DNA of 64,000 nt, from the NCBI RefSeq assembly GCF_018128965.1, contig NZ_JAAEDH010000010.1, positions 93,806-157,805 on the forward strand, given 5' to 3'. The position numbers were made by a program, and so were the translations under genes. Shown piece by piece: positions 17,974-26,402 of this stretch. This DNA comes from Plastoroseomonas arctica (GTDB taxonomy: Bacteria; Pseudomonadota; Alphaproteobacteria; Acetobacterales; Acetobacteraceae). Numbering within the stretch: the stretch's first letter is position 1; each line of letters begins with the position of its first letter. The notes under the pieces were generated by a model. That model made no database searches. It saw only the letters and a list, made by a program, of their open reading frames with translations, and was not told the DNA's origin.

Positions 17974-18408
17974 TCAGGCCAGCGCGGCGCCGAGGCAGGC
18001 GAGGAGCTGGCCCAGCAGCACCGCGGCCTGCCTGCGCAGCAGCCGCGCGGCGCCGGCAAGCCGCGCCTCGAGCGTGCGGCCGGCCTTGGCCTCCGGCATC
18101 AGGCGAAGCCGGACCAGCGCGGCGTCTAGACGCGCGAGCGTGGCCGGAGGGCGGTCGCTGCCGAGTGCCGCGAACAGACCGGCGTCGAACCCCGCGCGCA
18201 CCGCGTAGAAGGCCTGCCCGAGCCCCAGGACGACCACCAGCGCGAGCGGTATCAGGGCCCCGCGCATCGGTGCGACCGGCAGCAACGGCGCGAGCAGCAG
18301 CGCGGCCGCGGCCAGCAGCGTGAGCGGGCGCGACAGGCGATCGATGCGGCGGCCCTGGGCGAGCAGCAGCGCGCCGGTGGCGGCAAGGTCGCGCTCGGCC
18401 GGCGTCAC
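17974..18408 (-). CDS. Small membrane protein downstream of PAP2/DSP phosphatase
   Basis: A 144-residue protein of unknown family. GTG at 18408 overlaps the stop of the preceding gene (GTGA), so it is translationally coupled as the last gene of the phospholipid operon. Two hydrophobic segments (LTLLAAAALLLAPLLPVAP and LIPLALVVVLGLGQAFYAV) form a hairpin, followed by a charged helical tail (LARLDAALVRLRLMPEAKAG, then LLRRQAAVLLGQLLAC). Membrane-anchored partner of the lipid enzymes is a reasonable guess only. Confidence 0.65.
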   Translation of the reverse strand: MTPAERDLAATGALLLAQGRRIDRLSRPLTLLAAAALLLAPLLPVAPMRGALIPLALVVVLGLGQAFYAVRAGFDAGLFAALGSDRPPATLARLDAALVRLRLMPEAKAGRTLEARLAGAARLLRRQAAVLLGQLLACLGAALA

Positions 18409-19706
18409 AGCGGCGCCACCGCGGCGGCGATCGCGGCGCCGGCCGCGGCGTCGAGCTTGATATGCGGTCGCGCGGCGCGGATCGCCGCGATCGCAGCCTC
18501 GACGCTGTCGGCATGCCCGCTCGCGACGAGCCAGCTGGCCGCGGCGGCGGCGCTGCGTGAATAACCCAGCGCGCAATTCACCAGCACCGGGCCGCATGTC
18601 CGCGCGGCCTCGATGGCGGCGACCGCCGCGCTCAACCGCGCCGGCTCAGGTGTCGCGAGGTCGAGCATCGGGATGGAGACGTAGCCCTCGCGGCCGGGGA
18701 TGCCGGGCAGCTCGGCGCTGAGATCGATGATGGTGTCGAATTGCGCGGCCGTTTCGCGCAACGGATAGCGGCCGAGCGAGACATCCTGCGTCAGCGGCGC
18801 GACGACGCGGCCATCCCCTTTCCAGAAACGGGTATTGATCCGCGCGCCGAACAGGTAGGGGCCAAGCAGCCAGCGCACCGCCAGCGACAGCCGTCCCGCC
18901 GCGTTCTTCTGGAAAGCATCCGGCCCCAGCGCGCCATAGATCAGCGCCACCAGCAGCAGAGACCCGACCGGCCACAGCAGCCAAAGCGCGACCCCGCCCC
19001 GCCATAAGGCAACCGCCGCCAGCAGCGCGCCCGCGCCGCCGTAGCGCAGCGCCAGGCGACGCCGACGCGGATCGCGCGTCAGCCCCGCCCCCGCCAAGGG
19101 GCCAGGCCCACAGACCGGGAACAGCCACAGCGCCAGGAAGCCAAGCCAGGCTCCGGTCGGGACATCGATGAAGTGGTGCTGCCAGGTCGTCAGCACCGAG
19201 GCCCCGATCAGCGCGAACCAGGCGTGCAGTGCCCATACCCACGGCGCGCGCACATGCGCGGCGAAGCGCACCCATAGGATCACCAGCAGCGCGATATGCA
19301 GCGACGGCGCCTGGTTGAACGGCTTGTCGAACTCGCCCAGCAAGGCAAAAAGCTGGCCAGGGATGCCTTCCAGCGCCGGACGTTCGAAAGTGAAGCGCAG
19401 CGGCGCCGCGATGAAGCACGCGACGGCCAGCACCTGCGCAGTCAGCAGCCGCTTCGCATGGGCGTCGAGCTCCGCACGCGTCGCGCAGAGGAACAGCGAG
19501 ATGCCGTAGAGAATGTCGATCGACCAGTAGGGGATGATGGTCCAGGGGATGAGCGGGATCGCGCTCTCCCAGGTGAAGACAATGGCCGGCACCTGGGTGC
19601 GCTGGGTCGCGAGGTAGGTGGCAAGGCCGTAGCTGACAAAGAAGAATGGGCCGAGCAGCACGAGCCAGAGCGTGGCGCGGCCCCATGGGCGGCGCGCGCG
19701 GGTCAT
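18405..19706 (-). CDS. PAP2 / dual-specificity phosphatase fusion (YnbD-like)
   Basis: A 433-residue membrane phosphatase. The N-terminal part has at least six membrane helices with PAP2-type landmarks (FDKPFNQAPSLHIALLVIL and WQHHFIDVPTGAWLG, containing the catalytic His residues). The C-terminal cytosolic domain is a tyrosine/dual-specificity phosphatase with the Cx5R loop in PVLVNCALGYSRSAAAAA and the general-acid region LTQDVSLGRYPL. This architecture matches E. coli YnbD. It ends the YnbABCD-like lipid operon and may dephosphorylate a lipid head group or phosphatidate. Confidence 0.88.
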   Translation of the reverse strand: MTRARRPWGRATLWLVLLGPFFFVSYGLATYLATQRTQVPAIVFTWESAIPLIPWTIIPYWSIDILYGISLFLCATRAELDAHAKRLLTAQVLAVACFIAAPLRFTFERPALEGIPGQLFALLGEFDKPFNQAPSLHIALLVILWVRFAAHVRAPWVWALHAWFALIGASVLTTWQHHFIDVPTGAWLGFLALWLFPVCGPGPLAGAGLTRDPRRRRLALRYGGAGALLAAVALWRGGVALWLLWPVGSLLLVALIYGALGPDAFQKNAAGRLSLAVRWLLGPYLFGARINTRFWKGDGRVVAPLTQDVSLGRYPLRETAAQFDTIIDLSAELPGIPGREGYVSIPMLDLATPEPARLSAAVAAIEAARTCGPVLVNCALGYSRSAAAAASWLVASGHADSVEAAIAAIRAARPHIKLDAAAGAAIAAAVAPL

Positions 19707-19758
19707 GCTGGACGAAGGCCGGGGGAAACTCCTTCCCCAATGCTGTCGTCAGTGCCGG

Positions 19759-22128
19759 TCACAGCCGCTCGGCACGGCTGACCGTGAAAATCCCCGCGTG
19801 GTCGATGCGCTGTTCGATCTTCCGAAACCCCGCATCGGCAACGAGCTCGTCCATCTCTGCCTGCACGCGCCGGCGCATGACCCAGGCCTGGCCTTGGCGG
19901 TGGCTGGTGAGCGCGCGGGCGATGAGTTCGAGCTGCGGGTGCCAGGGCTGGCCGGTGTAGACCAGTGCGCCGCCGGGAGGGATGACGTCGGCCAGGCCGG
20001 CGAGCGAGCGGCGGATCATGGCGTTGTCGGGGAAGAGCTCATACAGGCCGGAGACGATGCCGAGCGTGGGTGCGGGCGTGGTGGCGGCGATGGAGTCCCG
20101 GTCGAAGGCGTCGGCCTGGATGAAGCTGGCGATGTCGCCGAGGCCCTTCTCTGCGATCATGCGTGTGCCGGCGACGACGTTGATGTCGGAGTAGTCGCGC
20201 AGCAGGACCGAGTCCGGGCGGTGTGGGGCGCCTTGCAGCGCTTCGAGCACGTAGCGGCCATGGCCGGCGGCGATATCAATGACGCGGATCGGCATGCCTT
20301 GTTCGGCCAGGCGCCCCATGGCGGCGCGGACGAGTTCCTCGACGTTGAGCTTGCGCTGGCGGATACCGGTCCAGCCTGGAGAGTCGAGGTAATTGCGGTC
20401 CATCATCCGGCCCATCGGGCCGGCTCCGCGCGCCTCATTGCGATAGACGTAGTCGAGCGTGGAGCCCGAGTCGAAACCGGTGCCGTGGCCGAGCGCGATG
20501 CCCTCAGAGAGGGAGCCGCCGAGGCGCAGGCCGGCGCGCGTCGCGGACCAGTAGAGGCCGCGCGGGGAGAGGGCGGGGAGCGGCGAGGCGAGCGCGTCGG
20601 CTTCGTCGCGGGTAAAGCCCATCCGGTCCGCGTCGATCAGCGACGGGCGGTTCAGCGGCTCTGCGAAGCGTTCGAGCAGGAAGCGCCGCGCGGGGCCGAG
20701 GGCCAGGGCGCGGTCGCGTTCGCCCAGTGTGTCGTGGAAGAAGCCGGGCAGGACATGGCGCTCCTTCACCGGCGTGCCCAGGCGTTCGAAGAAGCGGTGC
20801 TGGGGGGCGTGGTGGACGACCCAATCGGCGCCGGAGATGAGCATCTGTGTGGGGATGGTGATGGCGCGCGCATCGGCCACGATGCGGTCCGAGGCGGCGT
20901 AGAGATCGAGCAGGATGTTGACCGCGATCGGGCGACTGATCAGCGGGTCGGCGCGGTAGGAGGCGATTCGTTCGGGGTCGTGCGTTAGGTACTGCGGCTT
21001 TACGTAGGAATTGACGAAGAACAGCCCGCGCAGCTTGTGCATCAGCTTCAGGCCATGCCGCGCGAAGGGCACGTAGAGCTTCACCTTGAAGGCCGGCGAG
21101 GCGAGGATCATCGCGCGTATCCGCGGTGCGTAGTCATGCGCCCAGGTCGCGATGAGCACCGCGCCCACGCTCTGCGCGACGACCGCTATGTCCTCGACCG
21201 CGACGCCGTGCGTGGCGCTGACATGGTCCACGAACGTCTGCACGTCGCGCACCGAATCCGCGAGGCTGGGGCTGAAGCCGCGCGGGCCGGGGGAGCGGCC
21301 ATGGCCGCGCGCATCCCAGGCGAAGAAGGCGAAGTCGGGCAGGTCGAGCTCGGGCGGGATATGCGCCATGCGGCCGCCATGCTCGTGGCCGCGATGGAAC
21401 AGCAGGATGGCGCCGCGCGGCGCGGCGGAGGCGGCCGGCCAGTGACGGTAGGTGAGGTCGACGCCGTCATGGGTGGTGAAGACGTGGTCCTCGATGGCGC
21501 GCATGGGGCTTCCTTCGGGGGGTGGCATCGCGTTGGCGGTGGCGAGCTCGCCCAGCCCCGACGCGACGCGGTTCACGGTGGTGGCGATCAGCAACAGGGC
21601 GAGCAGGGGCATTAGCCAGAATGCAAAGCCCGGCAGCGCGCCGGCGATGCCGACCCAGAGGCCGAGCGCGCCGAAGACGAGCGCGCGATCGCTCTTGCCG
21701 AGCGGGCCGTCGTAGCGCCGCGTGGGGCCTAGCACGCCGGCATATTCGGATACGATGGACAGCACCACCACCGCCCCGACCCAGCCGGGCGTGAAGGGCG
21801 CGACCAGCGCGAAGGGCGCATAGAGCGCGGCATCGGAGACGACGTCCGCCAGCTCGTTCAGATAGCCGCCCAGATCCGATTTCTGGCCATGCTCGCGCGC
21901 CAGCATGCCGTCCACGGCGTTCAGCGCCATGCGCAGGAACAGCCACACCGGCAGCAGCAGGAACAGCGCCGAGGGACCCCCGCGCGACGCCAGCCACCAG
22001 CCTAGCAGTAGCGAACCCACCATCGCGGCCAGCGTCACCTGGTTGGCCGTGATGCCGGCCGCCGCCATGCGCTGGACCATCGGGCGCAGCAGGGCCTGGA
22101 AGCGGGGTTTGAGGTCATACAGGCTCAT
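19759..22128 (-). CDS. CDP-alcohol phosphatidyltransferase + alpha/beta hydrolase + SAM methyltransferase fusion (YnbA-YnbC)
   Basis: A 789-residue three-domain protein. Residues 1-208 are a membrane CDP-alcohol phosphotransferase with the signature D-G-x2-A-R-x8-G-x3-D-x3-D spread over ALNAVDGMLAREHGQKSDLG and YLNELADVVSDAALY. Residues about 209-500 are a lysophospholipase-type alpha/beta hydrolase (FAFFAWDARGHGRSPGPRG, nucleophile elbow VAQSVGAV, late ISGADWVVH). Residues about 560-789 are a class I methyltransferase (VIDIAAGHGRYVLEAL, LRDYSDINV). The last two domains equal the bifunctional YnbC family. An internal ATG at 21504 with GAAGGAAG just upstream would give a 581-residue YnbC-sized product. 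ATGA overlap with the acyltransferase gene fixes the start. Confidence 0.88.
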   Translation of the reverse strand: MSLYDLKPRFQALLRPMVQRMAAAGITANQVTLAAMVGSLLLGWWLASRGGPSALFLLLPVWLFLRMALNAVDGMLAREHGQKSDLGGYLNELADVVSDAALYAPFALVAPFTPGWVGAVVVLSIVSEYAGVLGPTRRYDGPLGKSDRALVFGALGLWVGIAGALPGFAFWLMPLLALLLIATTVNRVASGLGELATANAMPPPEGSPMRAIEDHVFTTHDGVDLTYRHWPAASAAPRGAILLFHRGHEHGGRMAHIPPELDLPDFAFFAWDARGHGRSPGPRGFSPSLADSVRDVQTFVDHVSATHGVAVEDIAVVAQSVGAVLIATWAHDYAPRIRAMILASPAFKVKLYVPFARHGLKLMHKLRGLFFVNSYVKPQYLTHDPERIASYRADPLISRPIAVNILLDLYAASDRIVADARAITIPTQMLISGADWVVHHAPQHRFFERLGTPVKERHVLPGFFHDTLGERDRALALGPARRFLLERFAEPLNRPSLIDADRMGFTRDEADALASPLPALSPRGLYWSATRAGLRLGGSLSEGIALGHGTGFDSGSTLDYVYRNEARGAGPMGRMMDRNYLDSPGWTGIRQRKLNVEELVRAAMGRLAEQGMPIRVIDIAAGHGRYVLEALQGAPHRPDSVLLRDYSDINVVAGTRMIAEKGLGDIASFIQADAFDRDSIAATTPAPTLGIVSGLYELFPDNAMIRRSLAGLADVIPPGGALVYTGQPWHPQLELIARALTSHRQGQAWVMRRRVQAEMDELVADAGFRKIEQRIDHAGIFTVSRAERL

Positions 22129-22841
22129 GCGGCCTTGCCCCCCAGCGCGCGGACCTCGGCTTCGCAGCGCGCCGCGACCTCCACCCATCCGGCGCGATCC
22201 TGCGCAGTCTCCGCGAAGCTGAGCGGCGCGCCGATGCGCAGGCGCAGCTTGCCCGGACGCGGCCATGATCGCGTGGCCGGCCAGGCGGCGAAGGCGCCTT
22301 GGAGATGACAGGGCACCACCGGCACCGCGCTGCCGGCCACGAAGGCGCCGAGCCCCGGCTGGAAAGCGCCCATGCTTCCGTCGCGGCTGCGGGTGCCCTC
22401 GGGGAACAGGATGTAGACCAGCTCGTCCTCGATCAGCCGTGTGCGCAGCGTCTCCAGCTCCTTCGCGCGGGTGCGCTTGCGCCAAACCGGCAGGGCGTTC
22501 AACGCATAAGCCGCGAAGAGCGAGGTGGCACCCGAGGTGAAGAAGGTATCTCCCGCGGCCAGCGCGTGCGCATGGCGCGCCGCCGGCCCGTGCAGCGCGG
22601 CGCCGAGGCAGAGCGCGTCCAGATGGCTGCTGTGGTTCGCGACCATGACGAAGGGCGGTTCAGGCAGGTTCTCCTGACCCGTCACCTCGTAGCGGTGCAG
22701 CAGCGCGAGGTGCGCGCGCACCAGCGCCCGCCAGGCGCCATGCACGACCACGCTGCCCAGCCCCGCCTCGCGCCCGTGGCTGCGCAGCCGCTCCTGCGCC
22801 GGCAGCCCCAGGTCGCGCGCGGGCTTGAGCTGCCAGGTCAT
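22125..22841 (-). CDS. Lysophospholipid acyltransferase (PlsC-like)
   Basis: A 238-residue 1-acyl-glycerol-3-phosphate-type acyltransferase. The catalytic motif HX4D appears in MVANHSSHLDALCLGAAL, and the substrate-binding motif in YILFPEGTRSRDGSMGAF. A membrane-associating helix precedes them. ATG 22841 overlaps the CdsA stop and its own stop overlaps the fusion gene start, so the operon order is CdsA-PlsC-[YnbA/YnbC]-YnbD. It would make phosphatidate for the adjacent CDP-diacylglycerol synthase. Confidence 0.92.
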   Translation of the reverse strand: MTWQLKPARDLGLPAQERLRSHGREAGLGSVVVHGAWRALVRAHLALLHRYEVTGQENLPEPPFVMVANHSSHLDALCLGAALHGPAARHAHALAAGDTFFTSGATSLFAAYALNALPVWRKRTRAKELETLRTRLIEDELVYILFPEGTRSRDGSMGAFQPGLGAFVAGSAVPVVPCHLQGAFAAWPATRSWPRPGKLRLRIGAPLSFAETAQDRAGWVEVAARCEAEVRALGGKAA

Positions 22842-23818
22842 GGGCCGGTGATCACGCGCACCGGCTGGCCGTCGCCGATGCCGATGACGTAGTGCAGGAG
22901 GTGGAAGGTCGCGGGTGCGACCAGCAGCAGGGAATTGAACCGGTCCAGCACGCCGCCATGGCCGGGGATGATCGTGCCCATGTCCTTGATCGCGAGGTCG
23001 CGCTTGATCGAGGAGAGCATGAGGTCGCCAAACTGGCCGGCGATGCTCACCAGCGCGCCGAACAGGATCAGCAGGAACCAATTCTCCATCGGTGTGCCGA
23101 CAAAGACGCGGTTGCCGACGAAGGCGACCAGCGCGGTCGTGCAGATGAGCGCTCCGAGCGCGCCGGCGATGGTCTTGTTCGGGCTGGTTGCGGGAAGCAA
23201 CTTGCGCTTGCCGAACAGCTTGCCGGTGGTGAAGGCCGCGACGTCGTTCAGCCCCACCGCGAGCACGAGCAGCAGCAGCAGCGGCCTCGCGAGCGGGTCA
23301 TTCGCCATGAAGCCCAGATGCGCGAGGCCGGCGCCGAACAGCATGTAGGCGGAGGTCGCAAGCGCAGTGCGTTGGATGTACCCCGCCGGCTTGTCCTGCG
23401 GGATCGTCGCTACCGAGATCACCCCCACGGTCAGCGGCCAGAGGGCGACGAACAAATGGTACCAGTGGTCGAGTGCCGCGAAATTCGCCGCCAGGATCCC
23501 GATCGCCACCACCGCCGTCAGCAGGTATTCGCGAAACAGCCCTGTCGCGCGGTCGTACTCGCGCAGGCAGGCGAGGCCGAGCAACGTCACCGCCGCGATG
23601 GTCCATTCCCGGCCCAGCAGGATGGGGATGATGATCATCGGCAGCAGCACCGCCCAGGAGCCGAGCCGGAGCCATAATTCGCGCCGGAAGGCGGGCGTGC
23701 CGCGGCCCGTCACGCTCAGCACGCCGATCACGGCGGCGGCCAGCAGCAGCACGCCCAGCGTCGCCGCCAGGATGCCCACGGTGACCGGATGCTCGAAGGC
23801 GCGCCACGGAACTGTCAT
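22838..23818 (-). CDS. cdsA: Phosphatidate cytidylyltransferase (CdsA/YnbB-like)
   Basis: A 326-residue multi-span enzyme that makes CDP-diacylglycerol from phosphatidate and CTP. The family signature is complete near the C-terminus: SSIKRDLAIKDMGTIIPGHG followed by GVLDRFNSL. About eight membrane helices are visible. It leads the YnbABCD-like operon. The genome presumably has a housekeeping cdsA elsewhere, so this is likely the dedicated YnbB equivalent supplying the fused CDP-alcohol phosphotransferase. Confidence 0.92.
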   Translation of the reverse strand: MTVPWRAFEHPVTVGILAATLGVLLLAAAVIGVLSVTGRGTPAFRRELWLRLGSWAVLLPMIIIPILLGREWTIAAVTLLGLACLREYDRATGLFREYLLTAVVAIGILAANFAALDHWYHLFVALWPLTVGVISVATIPQDKPAGYIQRTALATSAYMLFGAGLAHLGFMANDPLARPLLLLLVLAVGLNDVAAFTTGKLFGKRKLLPATSPNKTIAGALGALICTTALVAFVGNRVFVGTPMENWFLLILFGALVSIAGQFGDLMLSSIKRDLAIKDMGTIIPGHGGVLDRFNSLLLVAPATFHLLHYVIGIGDGQPVRVITGP

Positions 23819-23937
23819 GAAGCGATCATGCCGGTGGCGTCACAAGGACGATAGCGGCAATCGATCCCGCGGCTCGATGCCGGGCATCGGGCGCCAACTT
23901 GACGCGCCTGCCCGGCCGGCGCCTTGGTCTTTGTGCG

Positions 23938-24002
23938 AACGGACTCCGCTGCGCGACAATCTCGGCCTCGCGCGCCCGGCGAGCCGCTACGTCACGGCCT
24001 GA
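23938..24002 (+). pseudogene. Tiny 3'-end relic of an LLM monooxygenase gene
   Basis: The plus strand reads RTPLRDNLGLARPASRYVTA and then TGA at about 24000. This matches the C-terminal end of the LLM family seen in this window at 4530 (TTLRDNLGLARPVHP). No homology is visible further upstream. Its end overlaps the 3' end of the methyltransferase gene on the other strand. It marks a rearrangement junction. Confidence 0.55.
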
Positions 24003-24723
24003 GGCCGATATATTCGCGGAAGACCCCGAGCGAGGCGGTGCTGCGCACGCCGGCGAAGCCCGAGACGCGAAGCTCGGCCTCGATCGTGGCGGCGGGCACG
24101 CATTCCTCAATCGTGTCCCAGTAGTAGCGCATCAGCAGCCGGCCTTTCTTGCGCGGCATCATGAGGCCGCACAGGGCGGGGATCATCCGGCCGAGCCACA
24201 GCGTCGCGGCCGCACGTGCAAACCGGTTTTCCGCCCGCGCGATCTCCAAGATCAGCAGGCTGCCGCCCGGCTTCAGCACGCGGCGGAACTCGGCGAAGAC
24301 GGCCCCGAAGCTGGCCATGTGGCGCAGCGCGTAGCCCATGGTCACCATGTCGAAGCTGGCATCGGCGAAAGGCAGCGCCTCGGCCCGGCCCTGCACGAAG
24401 GGCAGCGCAAGGCTGGCGCGCGCCTGCTGCAGCATGCCCAGGCTGGGATCCAGCCCGACCACCAGGCCCTCGCCCTGCACGATCCCGGCCGCCTCGCGCG
24501 CCAGCAGCCCGGTGCCTACCGCGATGTCGAGCACCCTCTGCCCGGGTGCCAGGCCATGGTCGCGTAGCACGCGCCGGCGGTACCAGGCGCCCGAGCCGAG
24601 CGACATGATCCTGTTGATGCGGTCGTAATCCGCGGCGGAGGTGTCGAACAGCTGCCGCACGAAGGCCTCGCGCTCGGCGGCGTCGCCGTAATATCCGCTT
24701 AGGACTGGATGCGGCCGTGTCAC
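23992..24723 (-). CDS. UbiE/COQ5-like class I methyltransferase
   Basis: A 243-residue SAM-dependent methyltransferase resembling the ubiquinone/menaquinone C-methyltransferase family. Landmarks: YDRINRIMSLGSGAWYRR (the family's first box), motif I VLDIAVGTGLLAREAA, GLDPSLGMLQQAR, and the second box GYALRHMASFGAVFAEFRRV with LKPGGSLLILEIA. Length fits. It lies upstream of the phospholipid operon on the same strand, separated by 173 bp. Whether it acts in quinone synthesis or on a lipid substrate cannot be told. Confidence 0.85.
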   Translation of the reverse strand: MTRPHPVLSGYYGDAAEREAFVRQLFDTSAADYDRINRIMSLGSGAWYRRRVLRDHGLAPGQRVLDIAVGTGLLAREAAGIVQGEGLVVGLDPSLGMLQQARASLALPFVQGRAEALPFADASFDMVTMGYALRHMASFGAVFAEFRRVLKPGGSLLILEIARAENRFARAAATLWLGRMIPALCGLMMPRKKGRLLMRYYWDTIEECVPAATIEAELRVSGFAGVRSTASLGVFREYIGLRP

Positions 24724-24811
24724 ATCGGCGTTCCTGCATTGGAGGGGGCGGATGTTCCGCCAGAGTGCCGGGCTGCGGATCCAGTGCCGATCATCGGTCA
24801 GTGGGACGCTA

Positions 24812-24946
24812 TCAAACGACCTCCATCGAGGGAACCGGGCCAGAATGGTTGCCGATCAACAACGGCAGCACCGTGGCGACAAGGCTCCATCCGGAGAAGC
24901 AGATGGCGAGGCTGGCGAGCACGGATTGCAGGAGGATTTCATCCAT
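24812..24946 (-). CDS. Possible 44-residue membrane microprotein
   Basis: In the gap between the methyltransferase and the deacetylase, the reverse strand has an ATG at 24946 encoding MDEILLQSVLASLAICFSG, then a hydrophobic run (LVATVLPLLI) and TGA at 24812. The product would be a short amphipathic/transmembrane peptide. The ribosome site is weak and no family is recognised, so this may be chance. Confidence 0.3.
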   Translation of the reverse strand: MDEILLQSVLASLAICFSGWSLVATVLPLLIGNHSGPVPSMEVV

Positions 24947-24984
24947 CGCCTGCAGCCCGGCGCGCCCATCCCCTGATCCGAAGC

Positions 24985-25818
24985 TCAACCGTCCAGCCGA
25001 ACGGAGGTCAGGCCGCGCGCCGCGAGCAGGAGCAGCAGCGCCTCGAGCACGGCGAGGCAGACCGGCTCGCCCTGCGCGTCGCGCTCGGCGCCTGCGTCGT
25101 GGAGCAGGATGATGTCGCCCTCGCGCAGGCCGCGGGCGATGCGGTCCAGCACCACGGCGGCGTCGCCGCAGCGCGTGTCAAAGCCGCGTCGGCTCCAGCC
25201 GACATGGCGCAGGCCGAGCTGGTGCAGAACCAGGTCTGAGAGCGGGCTGCGCAAGCCCAGCGGCGTGCGGGCGAGGTCGCTCTCCACGCCCAGCTGGTGC
25301 AGCACGTCGCCTGCCTCGCGCCACTCGCGCCGCTGGCCGCCCAGCCCGAGCAGGGTGAACCAGCTGCAATGGCGCATAGTGTGGTTGCCGATGGCGTGGC
25401 CGCGCGCGGCGATCTCGCGCACCAGCTCGGGGTGGCGCTGGGCCTTTGCGCCGATGCAGAAGAAGGTGGCCCGCGCCCCGTGGCGGTCGAGCGCGTCGAG
25501 GATGCGTGGCGTCACCTCCGGGTCCGGCCCGTCGTCGAATGTCAGCGCGATGTGGCCGCGCGCCCGCGCCGGGGGCAGGCGTCGCAGGCTGCGGCCGAGC
25601 AGCTGGCTGTCGGGCGACATGGTCAGGAAGGTCAGGTAGGCGTGGTTGGCGACGATGCCGGCGAGTGCCCAGGGCCAGGCCTGGGGCACCGACGCAGCCG
25701 CGACGAGCGCCGCGGCGTGCAAGCCCATGGAGGCGACAATGACCGGCCGCGGCCGCCAAGCGGTGGTCATGGCGCAGCCCATGGCGAGAATCCACGGCGC
25801 GGCGCCGGCGTCACGCAT
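24985..25818 (-). CDS. Polysaccharide deacetylase, NodB fold
   Basis: A 261-277-residue carbohydrate esterase family 4 protein. Two N-terminal membrane helices (to about residue 65) are followed by the NodB domain: motif 1 ALTFDDGPDPEVTPRIL with the metal-binding Asp pair, motif 2 HAIGNHTMRH (HxxxxH), later RSPLSDLVLHQLG and the His motif DIILLHDAGAE. It likely deacetylates a cell-surface glycan. The start is uncertain (ATG 25818, or ATG 25770, which gives MTTAWRPRPVIVASM); neither has a convincing ribosome site. Confidence 0.88.
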   Translation of the reverse strand: MRDAGAAPWILAMGCAMTTAWRPRPVIVASMGLHAAALVAAASVPQAWPWALAGIVANHAYLTFLTMSPDSQLLGRSLRRLPPARARGHIALTFDDGPDPEVTPRILDALDRHGARATFFCIGAKAQRHPELVREIAARGHAIGNHTMRHCSWFTLLGLGGQRREWREAGDVLHQLGVESDLARTPLGLRSPLSDLVLHQLGLRHVGWSRRGFDTRCGDAAVVLDRIARGLREGDIILLHDAGAERDAQGEPVCLAVLEALLLLLAARGLTSVRLDG

Positions 25819-26402
25819 GACAGGCGCATCAGCGAACGGTCCTGAAGATCAGGGCGTCACGGTGTGCCGGCGGCCACCCCGGACAATGCGGTGCGTGCCC
25901 ATGAAGGGCTGGCCGTCCGATAGCCGGTGTCAGATTCGCGCGGATAGTGACGGCCAGGCGCTGCAAAGGTGAGAAGCGGGATGGTTAGGGGTGGACAGCG
26001 CCTGGATCGGCCCGGCCTGCAGGCCGCAAAGACGGGTGCCGGTGGGCGCCGGGCGTGCAAATGCGCCTATGTCCGGTTGCTGCAATCTGGCCTCCTCCCC
26101 TTCCTCCCTGCGGCGAACGACGCGCAACGCTGTCGTCCGCAGCCCGTATATGGATGAAATCTTCGGCCGATGCATGACGGATTTTTGTTCGAAGCCGAGG
26201 TGGCGAACGCGCCCACCGTGACGTCGCCCCAGGCCAGCCGGCGGTCTGGCAACACCTTGTAGTTTGCCGCCAACAGTATGGTCAGGACGGCGATCGTCAC
26301 CGCGCCGAGGTGCCGGACTGCGCCAGGGCCATATGCGGGATGGCGCGGCCGCGGGGGCATTGCCCAGGCTGCGGTGGGTGACAAGCAATCGCGGAATCCG
26401 TG
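25819..26402. other. Gene-poor region with a YihY relic
   Basis: These 584 bp contain no intact gene. Frames open on both strands are Arg/Pro-rich shadows. The only recognisable piece is the YihY-like fragment listed separately at 26196-26318. Confidence 0.45.
26196..26318 (-). pseudogene. Fragment of a YihY/BrkB-family membrane protein
   Basis: The reverse strand reads LGAVTIAVLTILLAANYKVL followed by PDRRLAWGDVTVGAFAT. This matches the strongly conserved KVLPDRRIAWRDVWVGA segment of YihY/BrkB family inner-membrane proteins (about 300 residues). Nothing recognisable remains on either side, so it is a relic of about 40 codons. Confidence 0.5.
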
